From NCBI GenBank assembly GCA_002436415.1, contig DJMA01000029.1:62001-126000 (forward strand): a stretch of DNA of 64,000 nucleotides, read 5' to 3'. This document shows positions 43,131 through 52,734 of the stretch, in pieces. The notes beneath the pieces were generated by a model that saw only the letters and a program-made list of their open reading frames with translations, did no database searches and was not told the DNA's origin. A program made the translations under genes and the position numbers. The DNA comes from Bdellovibrionaceae bacterium UBA6502. Its GTDB lineage: Bacteria > Bdellovibrionota > Bdellovibrionia > Bdellovibrionales > UBA840. How positions within the stretch are numbered: position 1 is the first letter of the stretch; each line of letters begins with the position of its first letter.

Positions 43131-45383
43131 TTACCTAAGAGGACCAGATCGACAAATACCTACATCTAGGGAGCGCAATCTACCTAAAATATCATACTTA
43201 GGGCAAAAGGAGTTTGAAAAATAGTTTGGATCAGAAACAAATTCGTAAGGCTCATCTGGAGTTTCATTTACTTCCATCTCGGGATTATATTTATCCAAAT
43301 CTTCTGAAAACTTACAATCCTTAGAGTTATAAAAGTTTCCACCAAGGCTAGTGATGTACTGATTGTCATTGGCATTACTTAGCCTACAAATACTTTGCTT
43401 GAGTTTGGCATTTTCAGCAGTATAAAAAGTATTCGCTAGTAAATGATAATTCGTAAAACTTTGATCAAGAAAATACTGTTTTCTAGTATGAAATATAGAT
43501 CGGCTCTTTAGATTTCCATCGTAAATGAACTGTGAATTTTGAATTAGAACATAAGGAAAAAATCCCGAACTCCCCACTTTTATGTTTGCTCCATACATTC
43601 CTGTATTATTGTGAAAACTACTGTTTAAAATGTATAGCTCATTAGAAAAAGTGGAATTTATTGCTCCACCATCAAAGATGGATCGATTCGCACTAAAACT
43701 ACTTCGATGAATTCTTAAACTGGAAGAGCGTGCGGCAATAGCTCCACCTCTTGAATTACTATGGTTTCCAATAAATTCGGAATCTTGAATCAAGAGCTTA
43801 ACCGCCCAAACATAGATTGCTCCACCTTCTAAAGCTCGGTTACCGATAAAACTACTACTTTTTATGTCTAAGCTACCTGACTCTGCATAGATTGCACCAC
43901 CGCTTTTACCAACATTTGCTTCATTAATATTGTAATCATCTTTGAATACACTTTTTTCAATCCACGTATCTGTCAATTTTAGCTTTATACTTCCACCTTG
44001 ATAGTTATCAAAGTTATCTTTGTAGTTTGCTGGACTAAATATAGAGTCTTCCACAAACAACTTACTCATATTTAAGTTTACCAATCCCCCATTTTCCGTA
44101 TTAGGAAGGTAGTCTTCAAAGCTAAGGTTTTGCAAAACAAGTTTTGAAAATTGTAGATCAATGAAAGTTCTTTCCCTATTTACAACTTTTATAGTTGCGG
44201 GTTCCAAAAGAGAAGAGAACAAATACAAATCAAGGTCTTTTTCTGTCTGTAAAAGTCCTTCCCAATAAACTTCGTCTAAATCAATGTCTAACCAAAGGCT
44301 GCCAGGCTCAACTCTGTTTGAGTCGATAAAGCTTGATAAGTTACAAACATAATTTTCTTCATCAGACTTTATTCGACAAAGATCTAAGTTTTGACTTAGA
44401 GATATAGCTTTACCAACACCTAGATAAAAGTTTTCCTTTAAAAACATCCCATTAGCCTTAAATGATATCTCGTAAGGAGATATTTTTTGGGCCTCCCGTG
44501 CCAGACCACTTATTGATACGGATGCTTCACTCAGCTCTAATCCATTAGGTAAAAGAGGATTTAGCTCCAGCTCAATATTGGATGGTAGATCCTCCAAGTT
44601 ATTTAGCAATGTTACTTCTACTTTTTCTCCTAACGGAAGTAGATGTATTTTTTTAGTCAACTTAGGTCGAATTGAATCTGGGTCCAAGGAGTTTGTTAAT
44701 AGACATTGAAACTTCTTTTCCAGTTTTTTCTGATCTAGCATGTATTCATAATCAGCAGTCTGCCACTTCGGATTATCTCCGGTATTGGCTAAGAACATTT
44801 GAAAATTACTTTGCTTTGAAAGATTCTGGAAACGTAAGATTCCTGCATTTTTAGAACGAGCTACATTGAAGCTTGAAGACTGAATCTTTTTGTTTTCATC
44901 TCGAAGATAACTATCAATACTATACCTAGCCTCTGAGCCTTCATAATAAATAAAAATTTCTTCATCAAGGTCCGCATCGTTTCTGCAATAAACTTCTAAA
45001 CGTTGCACTTGGCTCTCTACACTAATTTGGTAAAGTGAAGATTCAAAAATTACAACGGAGCTTTTGTGTTTGCTAAAAGTGAGCTTATCAGTAATCTTTC
45101 GTTGTAAACAACCCTTAGAGCTTGGCTCTTCAATTATGTATTCCTGATTGTTCGATAGAAATAAATTTTTATAAAAAGAGTTTCCCCCGCAGGATCTACC
45201 GAAAGCATGACGATGATAAGAAACTAATTTCCCACCATAGCCGTCTCCATTACCTCCTGAAGATTCCAAAATTTTTCCATTTTCTCCAACACTAAGACCG
45301 TCGACGAAATCGCAGTTTTGATAAGCCATCAAAACCACTAGTCCAAGTAGGCAAAATAGAGTTTTTCTAAGGAAATTTAGCAC
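43131..45383 (-). CDS. YQNC exported protein with Pmp-type GGAI/FxxN beta-helix repeats
   Basis: 750 residues, GTG start. Signal peptide ends AYQNC (Cys24). After an extended beta region, residues ~480-620 contain repeated GGAIYAESGSLDIKSSSFIGN, GGAIYVW...FIGN, GGAIAAR...FSAN, GGAINST...FHNN units, the pattern of chlamydial polymorphic membrane proteins and other parallel beta-helix adhesins. No autotransporter barrel follows. No ribosome site precedes the GTG; a sigma-28-like -10 box ends 6 nt away. Likely a surface adhesin. Confidence 0.75.
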   Translation of the reverse strand: MLNFLRKTLFCLLGLVVLMAYQNCDFVDGLSVGENGKILESSGGNGDGYGGKLVSYHRHAFGRSCGGNSFYKNLFLSNNQEYIIEEPSSKGCLQRKITDKLTFSKHKSSVVIFESSLYQISVESQVQRLEVYCRNDADLDEEIFIYYEGSEARYSIDSYLRDENKKIQSSSFNVARSKNAGILRFQNLSKQSNFQMFLANTGDNPKWQTADYEYMLDQKKLEKKFQCLLTNSLDPDSIRPKLTKKIHLLPLGEKVEVTLLNNLEDLPSNIELELNPLLPNGLELSEASVSISGLAREAQKISPYEISFKANGMFLKENFYLGVGKAISLSQNLDLCRIKSDEENYVCNLSSFIDSNRVEPGSLWLDIDLDEVYWEGLLQTEKDLDLYLFSSLLEPATIKVVNRERTFIDLQFSKLVLQNLSFEDYLPNTENGGLVNLNMSKLFVEDSIFSPANYKDNFDNYQGGSIKLKLTDTWIEKSVFKDDYNINEANVGKSGGAIYAESGSLDIKSSSFIGNRALEGGAIYVWAVKLLIQDSEFIGNHSNSRGGAIAARSSSLRIHRSSFSANRSIFDGGAINSTFSNELYILNSSFHNNTGMYGANIKVGSSGFFPYVLIQNSQFIYDGNLKSRSIFHTRKQYFLDQSFTNYHLLANTFYTAENAKLKQSICRLSNANDNQYITSLGGNFYNSKDCKFSEDLDKYNPEMEVNETPDEPYEFVSDPNYFSNSFCPKYDILGRLRSLDVGICRSGPLR

Positions 45384-45389
45384 ACTAGC

Positions 45390-45416
45390 TTATCGGTAGT
45401 TTTTCTACAAAAATTA
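45390..45416 (-). promoter_or_regulatory. Sigma-28-like promoter abutting the Pmp-like gene
   Basis: Minus strand TAATTTTT, 11 nt, ACCGATAA, with 6 nt to the GTG, predicting a leaderless transcript. Confidence 0.6.
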
Positions 45417-45455
45417 ACTATGAACAAATTCAAAATAGCCGCTAAATACCTATAT

Positions 45456-46961
45456 TTACTCGCAAAAGGCATATCGACTTAATTTATTTTCACTCAGCTT
45501 TAATAACTTCTTCTCAGACAAACAGCGCTTTATAAATTGGTAGCTTTTTGACCGACTCTCGCCAAAGAAACTTACCACATCCATCATTGAAAATGACCGT
45601 CCATGATAGTTATTTTTTAGATCCTTAAGGCATTGAGAAAAGATTAAGTCCGAAGTGTTTTTAGATCTTAAATCTACCGAGATTTCCACTTCAATGCCAG
45701 CCTCTGAACAGAGAAAGTAGTTTCCAGACTTAGAACGCAGGCAAAGGTCTATTGCGTTACTTTTTAATTCCATGTTTAAACGTTTTTTAAGTCTACTAAT
45801 TTTTTGGGGACCCGTTATAGGATTAAAATACTCTCCTGGATAAAGAACATTGTGAATATACAAATAGCTTCGAGAGCTAATATAAGCATCCTTCAAAAAT
45901 ATATTTAAAAGTCCTAGAAGTAATGGTTTTTTCGCTAGAGTCTTTAATAAAATTTGATAGTTGAGCTTTTTAAAGACTTTTGCTTCTCCGACAAAAAAAG
46001 AGTAAGTAGGTTTCTTCGTTTTAATTGGAAAGTATTTCTTAATTCGATCGCAATAGTGTTTCGATTCTGTAGTTGAGTAAAGTTGACTAGCTCTGATAGA
46101 ATCCTTAGTGAATTTTGCATAATAAAATTCAAAGTCTCTTCTTAATTCAGGATGTCTCTCCTTGCCAAAAGTCTTTTTAAAGTCCGCGAGTAATTGACGA
46201 AAACCTTTGGTATCATTGAGGTTTTGGCAAATGTATAATTTAGCGATAAAAGTCCATTTCTCCGCAAATTTATAGTATAAGCTCTCAGGCTCACCGATCA
46301 GCTCTTTTGACTTATTTAAATAATCCAATGCTTTACTATATTGCTTAAGATTTATCTGAACCTGACCAAGTAACTCCATCGCATTGGCCGAAAGAAGCTT
46401 CCAAGCATTTTTTTGAAAAATTGATACTTTCTGTAGAAGAAATTTTTCTGCCTGTCTATTTTTACCTAAAACTAAAAGAGCTGCACCAATATTTATGTCA
46501 GCGATGGCCGCTTCATAGGACGAATCTTCTTCGAGCTCACGATATTCATATAGAAGTTCTAAGGCCCTCTTATAATCCCAAGTTGCGAAGCAGGCGAAAG
46601 CAAAGTGTAGTTTGTATTGAGGGTATTCTTTTGCCAAGTGAGAGAAGTTTTTAAAATAATGTATAGCTAGATCTGGCGCCCCTAAGCGTATCTGACATGA
46701 AGCCAATGTTGCAATTTCTTTAGCCTTGGGCTCTTCTGAAAATTTTGAATCAGGAGAAAAAATAGGATGTAGAAAACGAAGGGCTTTGTCTAAGCGATTG
46801 GCTCGCCTAAGTAAATCAGCAAACTCCACCAAATACTTGCGTGGTAGCTGGCTAATTTTTATTTGATCGATCTCTTGTTGAAAAGCCTTGCTGTCACCAC
46901 TTCGCCAATCATTTTCTATTTTCCTTAGCCTTTCTTGCCAATCTAGATCTGAATAATGCAT
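45456..46961 (-). CDS. TPR-repeat protein with C-terminal winged-helix-like region
   Basis: 501 residues, no signal peptide. Residues ~30-260 are helical pairs with TPR spacing (FADLLRRANRLDKALRFL, NIGAALLVLGKNRQAEKFL, LLGQVQINLKQYSKALDYL). The C-terminus (FSMMDVVSFFGESRSKSYQFIKRCLSEKKLLKLSE) looks like a winged helix, so a regulatory or scaffolding role is possible. Located 72 nt upstream of the Pmp-like gene, with its own sigma-28-like promoter 6 nt from the ATG. Confidence 0.65.
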   Translation of the reverse strand: MHYSDLDWQERLRKIENDWRSGDSKAFQQEIDQIKISQLPRKYLVEFADLLRRANRLDKALRFLHPIFSPDSKFSEEPKAKEIATLASCQIRLGAPDLAIHYFKNFSHLAKEYPQYKLHFAFACFATWDYKRALELLYEYRELEEDSSYEAAIADINIGAALLVLGKNRQAEKFLLQKVSIFQKNAWKLLSANAMELLGQVQINLKQYSKALDYLNKSKELIGEPESLYYKFAEKWTFIAKLYICQNLNDTKGFRQLLADFKKTFGKERHPELRRDFEFYYAKFTKDSIRASQLYSTTESKHYCDRIKKYFPIKTKKPTYSFFVGEAKVFKKLNYQILLKTLAKKPLLLGLLNIFLKDAYISSRSYLYIHNVLYPGEYFNPITGPQKISRLKKRLNMELKSNAIDLCLRSKSGNYFLCSEAGIEVEISVDLRSKNTSDLIFSQCLKDLKNNYHGRSFSMMDVVSFFGESRSKSYQFIKRCLSEKKLLKLSENKLSRYAFCE

Positions 46962-46967
46962 AGTCTC

Positions 46968-46994
46968 TAATCGGTATTTTCCTAAGTAAGCTTA
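46968..46994 (-). promoter_or_regulatory. Sigma-28-like promoter abutting the TPR gene
   Basis: Minus strand TAAGCTTA, 11 nt, ACCGATTA; 6 nt to the ATG. Third gene in the window with this leaderless arrangement. Confidence 0.55.
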
Positions 46995-47084
46995 AATGTT
47001 AGTTTTATCCTAAAATTCAGTTATTATATGTCCCTGGGGTTATTGCTCAAATTTGAGAGAATATATATGTCAAAGGGGATTTAT

Positions 47085-48653
47085 ATGAAAAACAAACAAA
47101 CTCAAAATGAGACAATCCAAGAAAACCGAATTTCTACTGAGCAGGTACAAGAAAGCTTGGTGCGAATGTTTGGTGCGAACAATGTTCAAACAGGTTCTGA
47201 GACCCAAAATCATATTGGCTTACAAAAAACATTAATGGCAAGCGTTAAGGTGCATGACCGCGCTATGCTAAAAGCTTGTTTGAACTTTGCTCAACAAAAC
47301 TCTTTATCTGTATACCCCATCAGTAAAGGAATGAACATTGGATATGGGAAGGCAACACCAAACACTAATGGACAGTTACTATTAGACCTAAGCGCAATGA
47401 ATAGAATTAGTTCGTATGATTCTAGCTTCTCAAGTATTGAAATTGAGCCTGGAGTTAGTCAGAAAGATTTGTATCTTTATTTAAAAGAACAAGGAAACAT
47501 TCACATGGCGGATGTGACTGGCGCCAGTCCTGATGCTAGTATTCTAGGAAACACTATGGAATCTGGATTTGGCCATACACCTTTGGGAGATCACCGTAAA
47601 AATATTTTGAACATGGAAGTAATGTTGCCAAATGGCGAAATTTTTAACACTGGAAGTTTCCCATCTTATGGGCCAGACCTTTCCGGTATTTTTGTTCAAG
47701 CAAACTTTGGTATCGTAACGAAAATTAAAATCCCTTTGTTTCGTCGTCCTGAAAAAGTTTTGTCTTACGTCATAAAATTTAAAAATGAACAAGATATGTA
47801 TAAAGCCTTACCAAAATTAAGAGCGCTCAGAGAATCTCGAGTCATCGATAGCTTAATACACTTTGCTAATCCAACGAGAGTCTTAATGAGTAAACAAAGA
47901 TTCCCTGAGCATTTAAGTCCAGCGCAAATTCTGTCTGAAAAGGATTGCTTGGAACTACTCAATGATAGCCCATTAAAAGTTGGATTCTGGAGTGGTCTTG
48001 GTGGTTTGTATGGTGATAAGGACGAAATTAAATTAAAAAAGAAAAAACTAAAGAAACAACTAGGAAAACACGCTCAAATTGCCTTTTTCGAGTTAAAGCA
48101 ACTCAATTTTTTAAGAAAAGTTTGCCATCTTCCTATCCTAAAAGACTTAAAACTTTTTAAGAATATGGATTTAAGCTTAAAATCTGTGATTGAGTTTTCC
48201 GGTTTATTACATGGGATTCCATCGAGCAAAGCCTCTGACAATATACTTTGGAGAGAAAAATCTATGGACGAGTTAGGCATTCGCTGGCTGTGCCCCGTAA
48301 TTCCTGCCTCCGAAGACCAAATTAAGATCTTTAGACAAGTGACCAAAGAGGTTTTTAGAAAATACTCTTTAGAGTTACCAATGACATTAACAATGATTAA
48401 CCACACTCAGTTTATTTGTATTTTAAATATGAACTTTAATAAAAATAATCCGGCAGAATTAACTCATATAGATCGTGCTTACAAGGAACTCTACAATGAA
48501 TACAAAAAGCTTAACTTTAAACCTTATCGCTTGGGAGTGAAAGATACTGCGGAAGACATCTATGATCCAATCAAAACTCAAATTTTAAACGAAATCAAAA
48601 AAGCCGTTGATCCATCCAATATGGTTGCGCCAAAGCGCTATGGCATTGGCTAG
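47085..48653 (+). CDS. FAD-linked oxidase (vanillyl-alcohol-oxidase / PCMH type)
   Basis: 522 residues from the ATG at 47085 (AAAGGGGA upstream; ATG at 47067 and an upstream frame to 47028 are alternatives). The FAD-binding PCMH fold is seen in VYPISKGMNIGYGKA, LDLSAMNRI, EPGVSQKDLYLYL, GASPDASILGNTMESGFGHTPLGD and the C-terminal FAD-binding-4 tail VDPSNMVAPKRYG. It resembles 4-cresol/eugenol hydroxylase-like oxidases of aromatic alcohols. No signal peptide. Substrate unknown. Confidence 0.8.
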   Translation: MKNKQTQNETIQENRISTEQVQESLVRMFGANNVQTGSETQNHIGLQKTLMASVKVHDRAMLKACLNFAQQNSLSVYPISKGMNIGYGKATPNTNGQLLLDLSAMNRISSYDSSFSSIEIEPGVSQKDLYLYLKEQGNIHMADVTGASPDASILGNTMESGFGHTPLGDHRKNILNMEVMLPNGEIFNTGSFPSYGPDLSGIFVQANFGIVTKIKIPLFRRPEKVLSYVIKFKNEQDMYKALPKLRALRESRVIDSLIHFANPTRVLMSKQRFPEHLSPAQILSEKDCLELLNDSPLKVGFWSGLGGLYGDKDEIKLKKKKLKKQLGKHAQIAFFELKQLNFLRKVCHLPILKDLKLFKNMDLSLKSVIEFSGLLHGIPSSKASDNILWREKSMDELGIRWLCPVIPASEDQIKIFRQVTKEVFRKYSLELPMTLTMINHTQFICILNMNFNKNNPAELTHIDRAYKELYNEYKKLNFKPYRLGVKDTAEDIYDPIKTQILNEIKKAVDPSNMVAPKRYGIG

Positions 48654-48696
48654 TTGTTTTTAACAAAAACCTAAGACCTTTAGAGTTTCCAAGACA

Positions 48697-48728
48697 AAAA
48701 AAGGCAGAGATTATACTCTGCCTTTTTT
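48697..48728. terminator. Bidirectional terminator between the FAD oxidase and secA
   Basis: AAAAAAGGCAGAG/CTCTGCCTTTTTT, 13-bp stem, 6-nt loop, T-runs on both strands. Confidence 0.9.
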
Positions 48729-48743
48729 ATATTTTACGGTCGC

Positions 48744-51485
48744 TTAGTTCTTGCCGTGACATTGCTTATATTTTTTTCCGCTTCCACAAGGACAAGGATC
48801 GTTTCTTCCCACCTTAGCCTCATCACGAACGAAAGTTTCTGGCTTTTCTTCTGCCACCGGCTCTCGACGATTATTAAAACTAAAGGTTTCATTACCCGCG
48901 CTTGGTTCTGGACCAGCCGTACTCATCATTTCTGGTCGGGACATTTCAAAGTTATCTTCATCTAACTCTTCATCCATACCGAACTCTTCATTTAAAACGG
49001 CTGGGTCGATCTCAGAAACAGGTATCATATTGCCATGTTCGTCTTGAAGTCCAAGTTGAATTTTAAAAATCAACTCAAGAGCTTCTTCTCTAACCGTGTA
49101 GTGGAAGTTAGTGAACATTGTAAAAGCTTCTTTTTTATACTCGATCAATGGATCTTTTTGTGCAAAAGAGCGTAAGTTAATTCCATCTTTCAAGTGATCC
49201 ATACTTAACAAATGATCTTTCCATTTGTTATCAATGGCTTGTAAAAGAATTTTTTGTTTTACGTCATCAAACAGGTGACCTAGCATTTTAGATTGGTAGT
49301 CATACCTTGCTTGAACAGCAGCTTGAACAGCCGGAATAATCTCATCCGCACTTAATTTATTAATATCTGCAATTTGAGCTCCGAACACTTTATTTAAATG
49401 AGAGTTCAAACCATCAAGATCAGCTAAATGTGCTTTACCATCGGCAGGCGCGTACATATCTAAAATATTCGATACAACCTCACCCATCATTTCTTTAACA
49501 ACGCCATCAATATTATCGCCAGCTAGAACCTCTTTACGTAAATCGTAAACGGCATTTCTCTGCTGGTTCATAACATCATCGTACTCAAGAAGGTGTTTAC
49601 GAATATCAAAGTTTTGACCCTCTACTTTCTTTTGAGCGTTTTCAATGGACCTTGAAACCATTCCTGCTTCAATCGGTTCATCGTCTGGAACATTTAAACG
49701 AGTCATGATTTGTTGAATCTTTTCTCCGTTAAAAATTCGCAATAGATCATCTTCTAGTGATAAATAAAACCTTGATCCACCTGGGTCACCCTGACGACCA
49801 GCACGACCACGTAACTGATTGTCAATACGGCGAGATTCATGTCTTTCCGTACCAATGATATACAAGCCACCAGCCGATAAAACCTTTTGTTTTTCTTCTT
49901 TGCACTGGGCTTCAAACTTTTTTAAGGCTTGTTGAAACTCTTCTGAGCTTTCATCTGGGTTAATTTCCTTAGCTAGAGCCTCGGCGTTACCACCCAAAAC
50001 AATATCAGTACCACGACCTGCCATATTGGTTGCAATTGTGATGGCACCTAATCGACCAGCCTGAGCCACAATATCGGCCTCTTTTTCGTGGTGCTTCGCA
50101 TTTAGTACATGGTGTTTCACGCCAAATTTATTTAAGTGGTGAGAAATTCTTTCGGATCTTTCAATAGAAACTGTACCAACCAAAACAGGCTGACCATTCT
50201 TAGCTCTTTCTTTAATGTCCTCTACAATGGCGTTAAACTTCGCAACTTCTGTTTTATATATTACATCGTTTAGATCTTTACGAGCGATTGGTTTGTTCGT
50301 AGGAATCACAGTTACTTCTAGATTATAAATCTTTCTGAACTCGACAGCTTCTGTATCGGCAGTACCTGTCATTCCGCTTAATTTATCGTACATACGGAAA
50401 TAGTTCTGGAAAGTTACGGAAGCTAAGGTTTGGTTTTCAGACTTTACGCTTAAACCTTCTTTGGCCTCAATCGCTTGGTGAAGACCATCACTCCAACGAC
50501 GTCCTTCCATTAGTCGACCAGTGAATTCATCAACAATGACGATTTCACCGTTTTTAATCATATAATCCACATCTTTTTTAAATAGATGATAGGCTTTTAA
50601 ACCTTGATACACTCCATGAAGCAAATCGATGTTTTGCGGATCATAAATGTTATTGATCCCCAAAAGCTCTTCCACTTTAGTGTTACCGTCATCAGTCAAC
50701 ATAGCAGACTTAGATTTTTCCTCGATCGTAAAATGTTTTTCTACTTCAAGGTGTGGAATGATGGCATTTACTTTCGTGTACTTTTCTGTGCTTTCTTCAC
50801 TTGGACCCGAGATGATTAAAGGCGTTCTCGCTTCATCAATTAAAATCGAGTCACACTCATCGACGATGGCATAGTGATGAGGTCTTTGAACATAATTGCT
50901 CAAAGAGTATTTCATATTATCTCTTAAGTAATCAAAACCCAATTCATTATTAGTGGCATAGGTGATGTCAGCACCATAAGCTTGCTTTCTTTCAAAATCA
51001 TTTAGCTCATGAGTGATAATACCAGTAGTAAGGCCTAACCAGTTGTATAGTCTTCCCATCCAACCGCAGTCACGTTTTGCAAGATAATCATTCACGGTTA
51101 CAACGTGAACACCCTTTCCTGTTAATGCATTTAAATAAACAGGTAAAGTTGCCACCAATGTTTTACCCTCACCCGTTCTCATCTCAGCGATGGAACCAGA
51201 GTGAAGTACCATTCCACCAATCAACTGAACGTCGTAATGTCTCATTCCTAAAACACGCCATGCAGCTTCTCGACAAACAGCAAAGGCTTCAGGAAGTATA
51301 TCATCCGTAGTCTCACCATTTTGTAGTCTGGTTTTAAACTCTTCCGTTTTGTTTTTTAATTCGTCATCGCTTAATTTTTTGATGGATTCTTCCAAGGCAT
51401 TAATTTTATCTACCGTTGGTTGTAAGCGTTTCATTTGACGATCGTGATGGGTACCAAAAACTTTTGCTAGTAAACTATCAATCAT
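48744..51485 (-). CDS. secA: Preprotein translocase ATPase SecA
   Basis: 913 residues. ATP-driven motor of the Sec pathway. MRTGEGKTLVATLP (Walker A), VDECDSILIDEARTPLIISG (Walker B/DEAD), NMAGRGTDIVLGG, RRIDNQLRGRAGRQGDPG and the C-terminal zinc site VGRNDPCPCGSGKKYKQCHGKN are intact. Full-length by family standards. Preceded by trmL on the same strand at 123 nt and followed by a terminator. It serves the many exported proteins of this window. Confidence 0.98.
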   Translation of the reverse strand: MIDSLLAKVFGTHHDRQMKRLQPTVDKINALEESIKKLSDDELKNKTEEFKTRLQNGETTDDILPEAFAVCREAAWRVLGMRHYDVQLIGGMVLHSGSIAEMRTGEGKTLVATLPVYLNALTGKGVHVVTVNDYLAKRDCGWMGRLYNWLGLTTGIITHELNDFERKQAYGADITYATNNELGFDYLRDNMKYSLSNYVQRPHHYAIVDECDSILIDEARTPLIISGPSEESTEKYTKVNAIIPHLEVEKHFTIEEKSKSAMLTDDGNTKVEELLGINNIYDPQNIDLLHGVYQGLKAYHLFKKDVDYMIKNGEIVIVDEFTGRLMEGRRWSDGLHQAIEAKEGLSVKSENQTLASVTFQNYFRMYDKLSGMTGTADTEAVEFRKIYNLEVTVIPTNKPIARKDLNDVIYKTEVAKFNAIVEDIKERAKNGQPVLVGTVSIERSERISHHLNKFGVKHHVLNAKHHEKEADIVAQAGRLGAITIATNMAGRGTDIVLGGNAEALAKEINPDESSEEFQQALKKFEAQCKEEKQKVLSAGGLYIIGTERHESRRIDNQLRGRAGRQGDPGGSRFYLSLEDDLLRIFNGEKIQQIMTRLNVPDDEPIEAGMVSRSIENAQKKVEGQNFDIRKHLLEYDDVMNQQRNAVYDLRKEVLAGDNIDGVVKEMMGEVVSNILDMYAPADGKAHLADLDGLNSHLNKVFGAQIADINKLSADEIIPAVQAAVQARYDYQSKMLGHLFDDVKQKILLQAIDNKWKDHLLSMDHLKDGINLRSFAQKDPLIEYKKEAFTMFTNFHYTVREEALELIFKIQLGLQDEHGNMIPVSEIDPAVLNEEFGMDEELDEDNFEMSRPEMMSTAGPEPSAGNETFSFNNRREPVAEEKPETFVRDEAKVGRNDPCPCGSGKKYKQCHGKN

Positions 51486-51608
51486 TCGAATTTCCTACCT
51501 TTTTGCGCTCTATGATCGAGAGAAAATCATATAACAAAAAATTACATAAGGATAGTAAGCATTCGGATTCTGGTATTTTGGCACCGTAAGTCTTGTTTAC
51601 TGTTTTGC

Positions 51609-52103
51609 TTAAGAATTGGCTTTTTCAATCTGGCGATATGCTTCGAAGGCGGCAACGGCTACTGTGTTTGCTAGATTAAAGCTTCTAACTTCGCCAGGCA
51701 TCGGAAGCTTCACACAGTTTTCAGCAAACATGCCTCTTAACTCAGCAGAAAGACCTGCCGTTTCCTTACCAAAAACAAGTGTATCCCCTACCTGATAGTC
51801 CACATCATAAAAAGATTTTTCGGCCTTTGTTGTAAACAAAAATACACGGGATCGATCTTTCAGAGAAGACAACCATTCCTCGGTGGACTCGTATTGATGA
51901 AGATTTAAATGTGGCCAATAATCAAGCCCAGCTCGGCGAACTTTTTTTTCTGACAAATCAAAGGAAAGAGGTCCCACAAGATGCAGCGAACTTCTGAGGC
52001 CGACACAAGTTCGACCAATGTTTCCTGTATTGTTTGGGATTTCTGGTTCAACCAGAGTGATATTTAAAACTTCACGTGCTTCAAGTGCTTTAGACAAATC
52101 CAT
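51609..52103 (-). CDS. trmL: tRNA (cytidine/uridine(34)-2'-O)-methyltransferase, TrmL-like
   Basis: 164 residues, the short SPOUT form. NITLVEPEIPNNTGNIGRTC, RRAGLDYW, LVFGKETAGLSAE and MPGEVRSFNLANTVAVAAFEA are the typical SpoU/TrmL motifs forming the knotted SAM site. It methylates the wobble base of certain leucine tRNAs in other bacteria. Lies between a GGCT-like gene and secA. Confidence 0.9.
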   Translation of the reverse strand: MDLSKALEAREVLNITLVEPEIPNNTGNIGRTCVGLRSSLHLVGPLSFDLSEKKVRRAGLDYWPHLNLHQYESTEEWLSSLKDRSRVFLFTTKAEKSFYDVDYQVGDTLVFGKETAGLSAELRGMFAENCVKLPMPGEVRSFNLANTVAVAAFEAYRQIEKANS

Positions 52104-52140
52104 GGACTATGCCTAAAGCTTTTTTCTCAGAAGAGCAAAC

Positions 52141-52734
52141 TTATAAGCCTAAGTATTTAAAAATTTCCTTACCATAAGGAGTTAATGCCGGTCTTCGACC
52201 TTTATCAACTACGATTCCCTGTTTCTCCAACTGTCGGGTCATCGGTGTATATGGAATCACTTCTCTACCCGTTGTCTTACCAATTTTCTCAATGTATTGA
52301 ATTTCTTCCTCGGAGAAACGGTCTTCGAGAGGCTTTTGCGAGTCAAAATCAGCTTCCCAATTTCCATCCGTAATCAACACAGCATCTTTAGGTAATTTTT
52401 TTGGACGAAGAGCGTAGACTTGCGCCTCAACCATAGAGTTATCGACCAATACTTGAGTAAACATTCTCTCATGCACAGAGCGATTTGGTTGACGATGATT
52501 CACTCCGTAGAATTCGTCTAACATAGCCGCTAATATTTCAGATGGCTTTAGCTCAACGAGATAACCCTTAACTACACCATCACCTTCATTTAAATAAACT
52601 GGATAACCAACGTTTAAGCGGTAAGCGCTTCCTCTGATTTCTGCTGGTATACAACGAACAATGGAATCTTTGATCACTTTATGGTGGATCATTCCCTCAC
52701 ACAACGAACCGTAGATGAACAATTTGTCGATCAT
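52141..52734 (-). CDS. Gamma-glutamylcyclotransferase-like (AIG2/GGCT fold) protein
   Basis: 197 residues from the ATG at 52734, chosen because GGGGAGG lies just upstream; the 52779 start is less likely. KLFIYGSLCEGMIHHKVI is the GGCT fingerprint, and YLVELKPSEILAAMLDEFYGV continues the barrel. C-terminal ~80 residues are extra and have a winged-helix-like sequence. Enzyme activity unproven. First gene before trmL (37 nt). Confidence 0.75.
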   Translation of the reverse strand: MIDKLFIYGSLCEGMIHHKVIKDSIVRCIPAEIRGSAYRLNVGYPVYLNEGDGVVKGYLVELKPSEILAAMLDEFYGVNHRQPNRSVHERMFTQVLVDNSMVEAQVYALRPKKLPKDAVLITDGNWEADFDSQKPLEDRFSEEEIQYIEKIGKTTGREVIPYTPMTRQLEKQGIVVDKGRRPALTPYGKEIFKYLGL

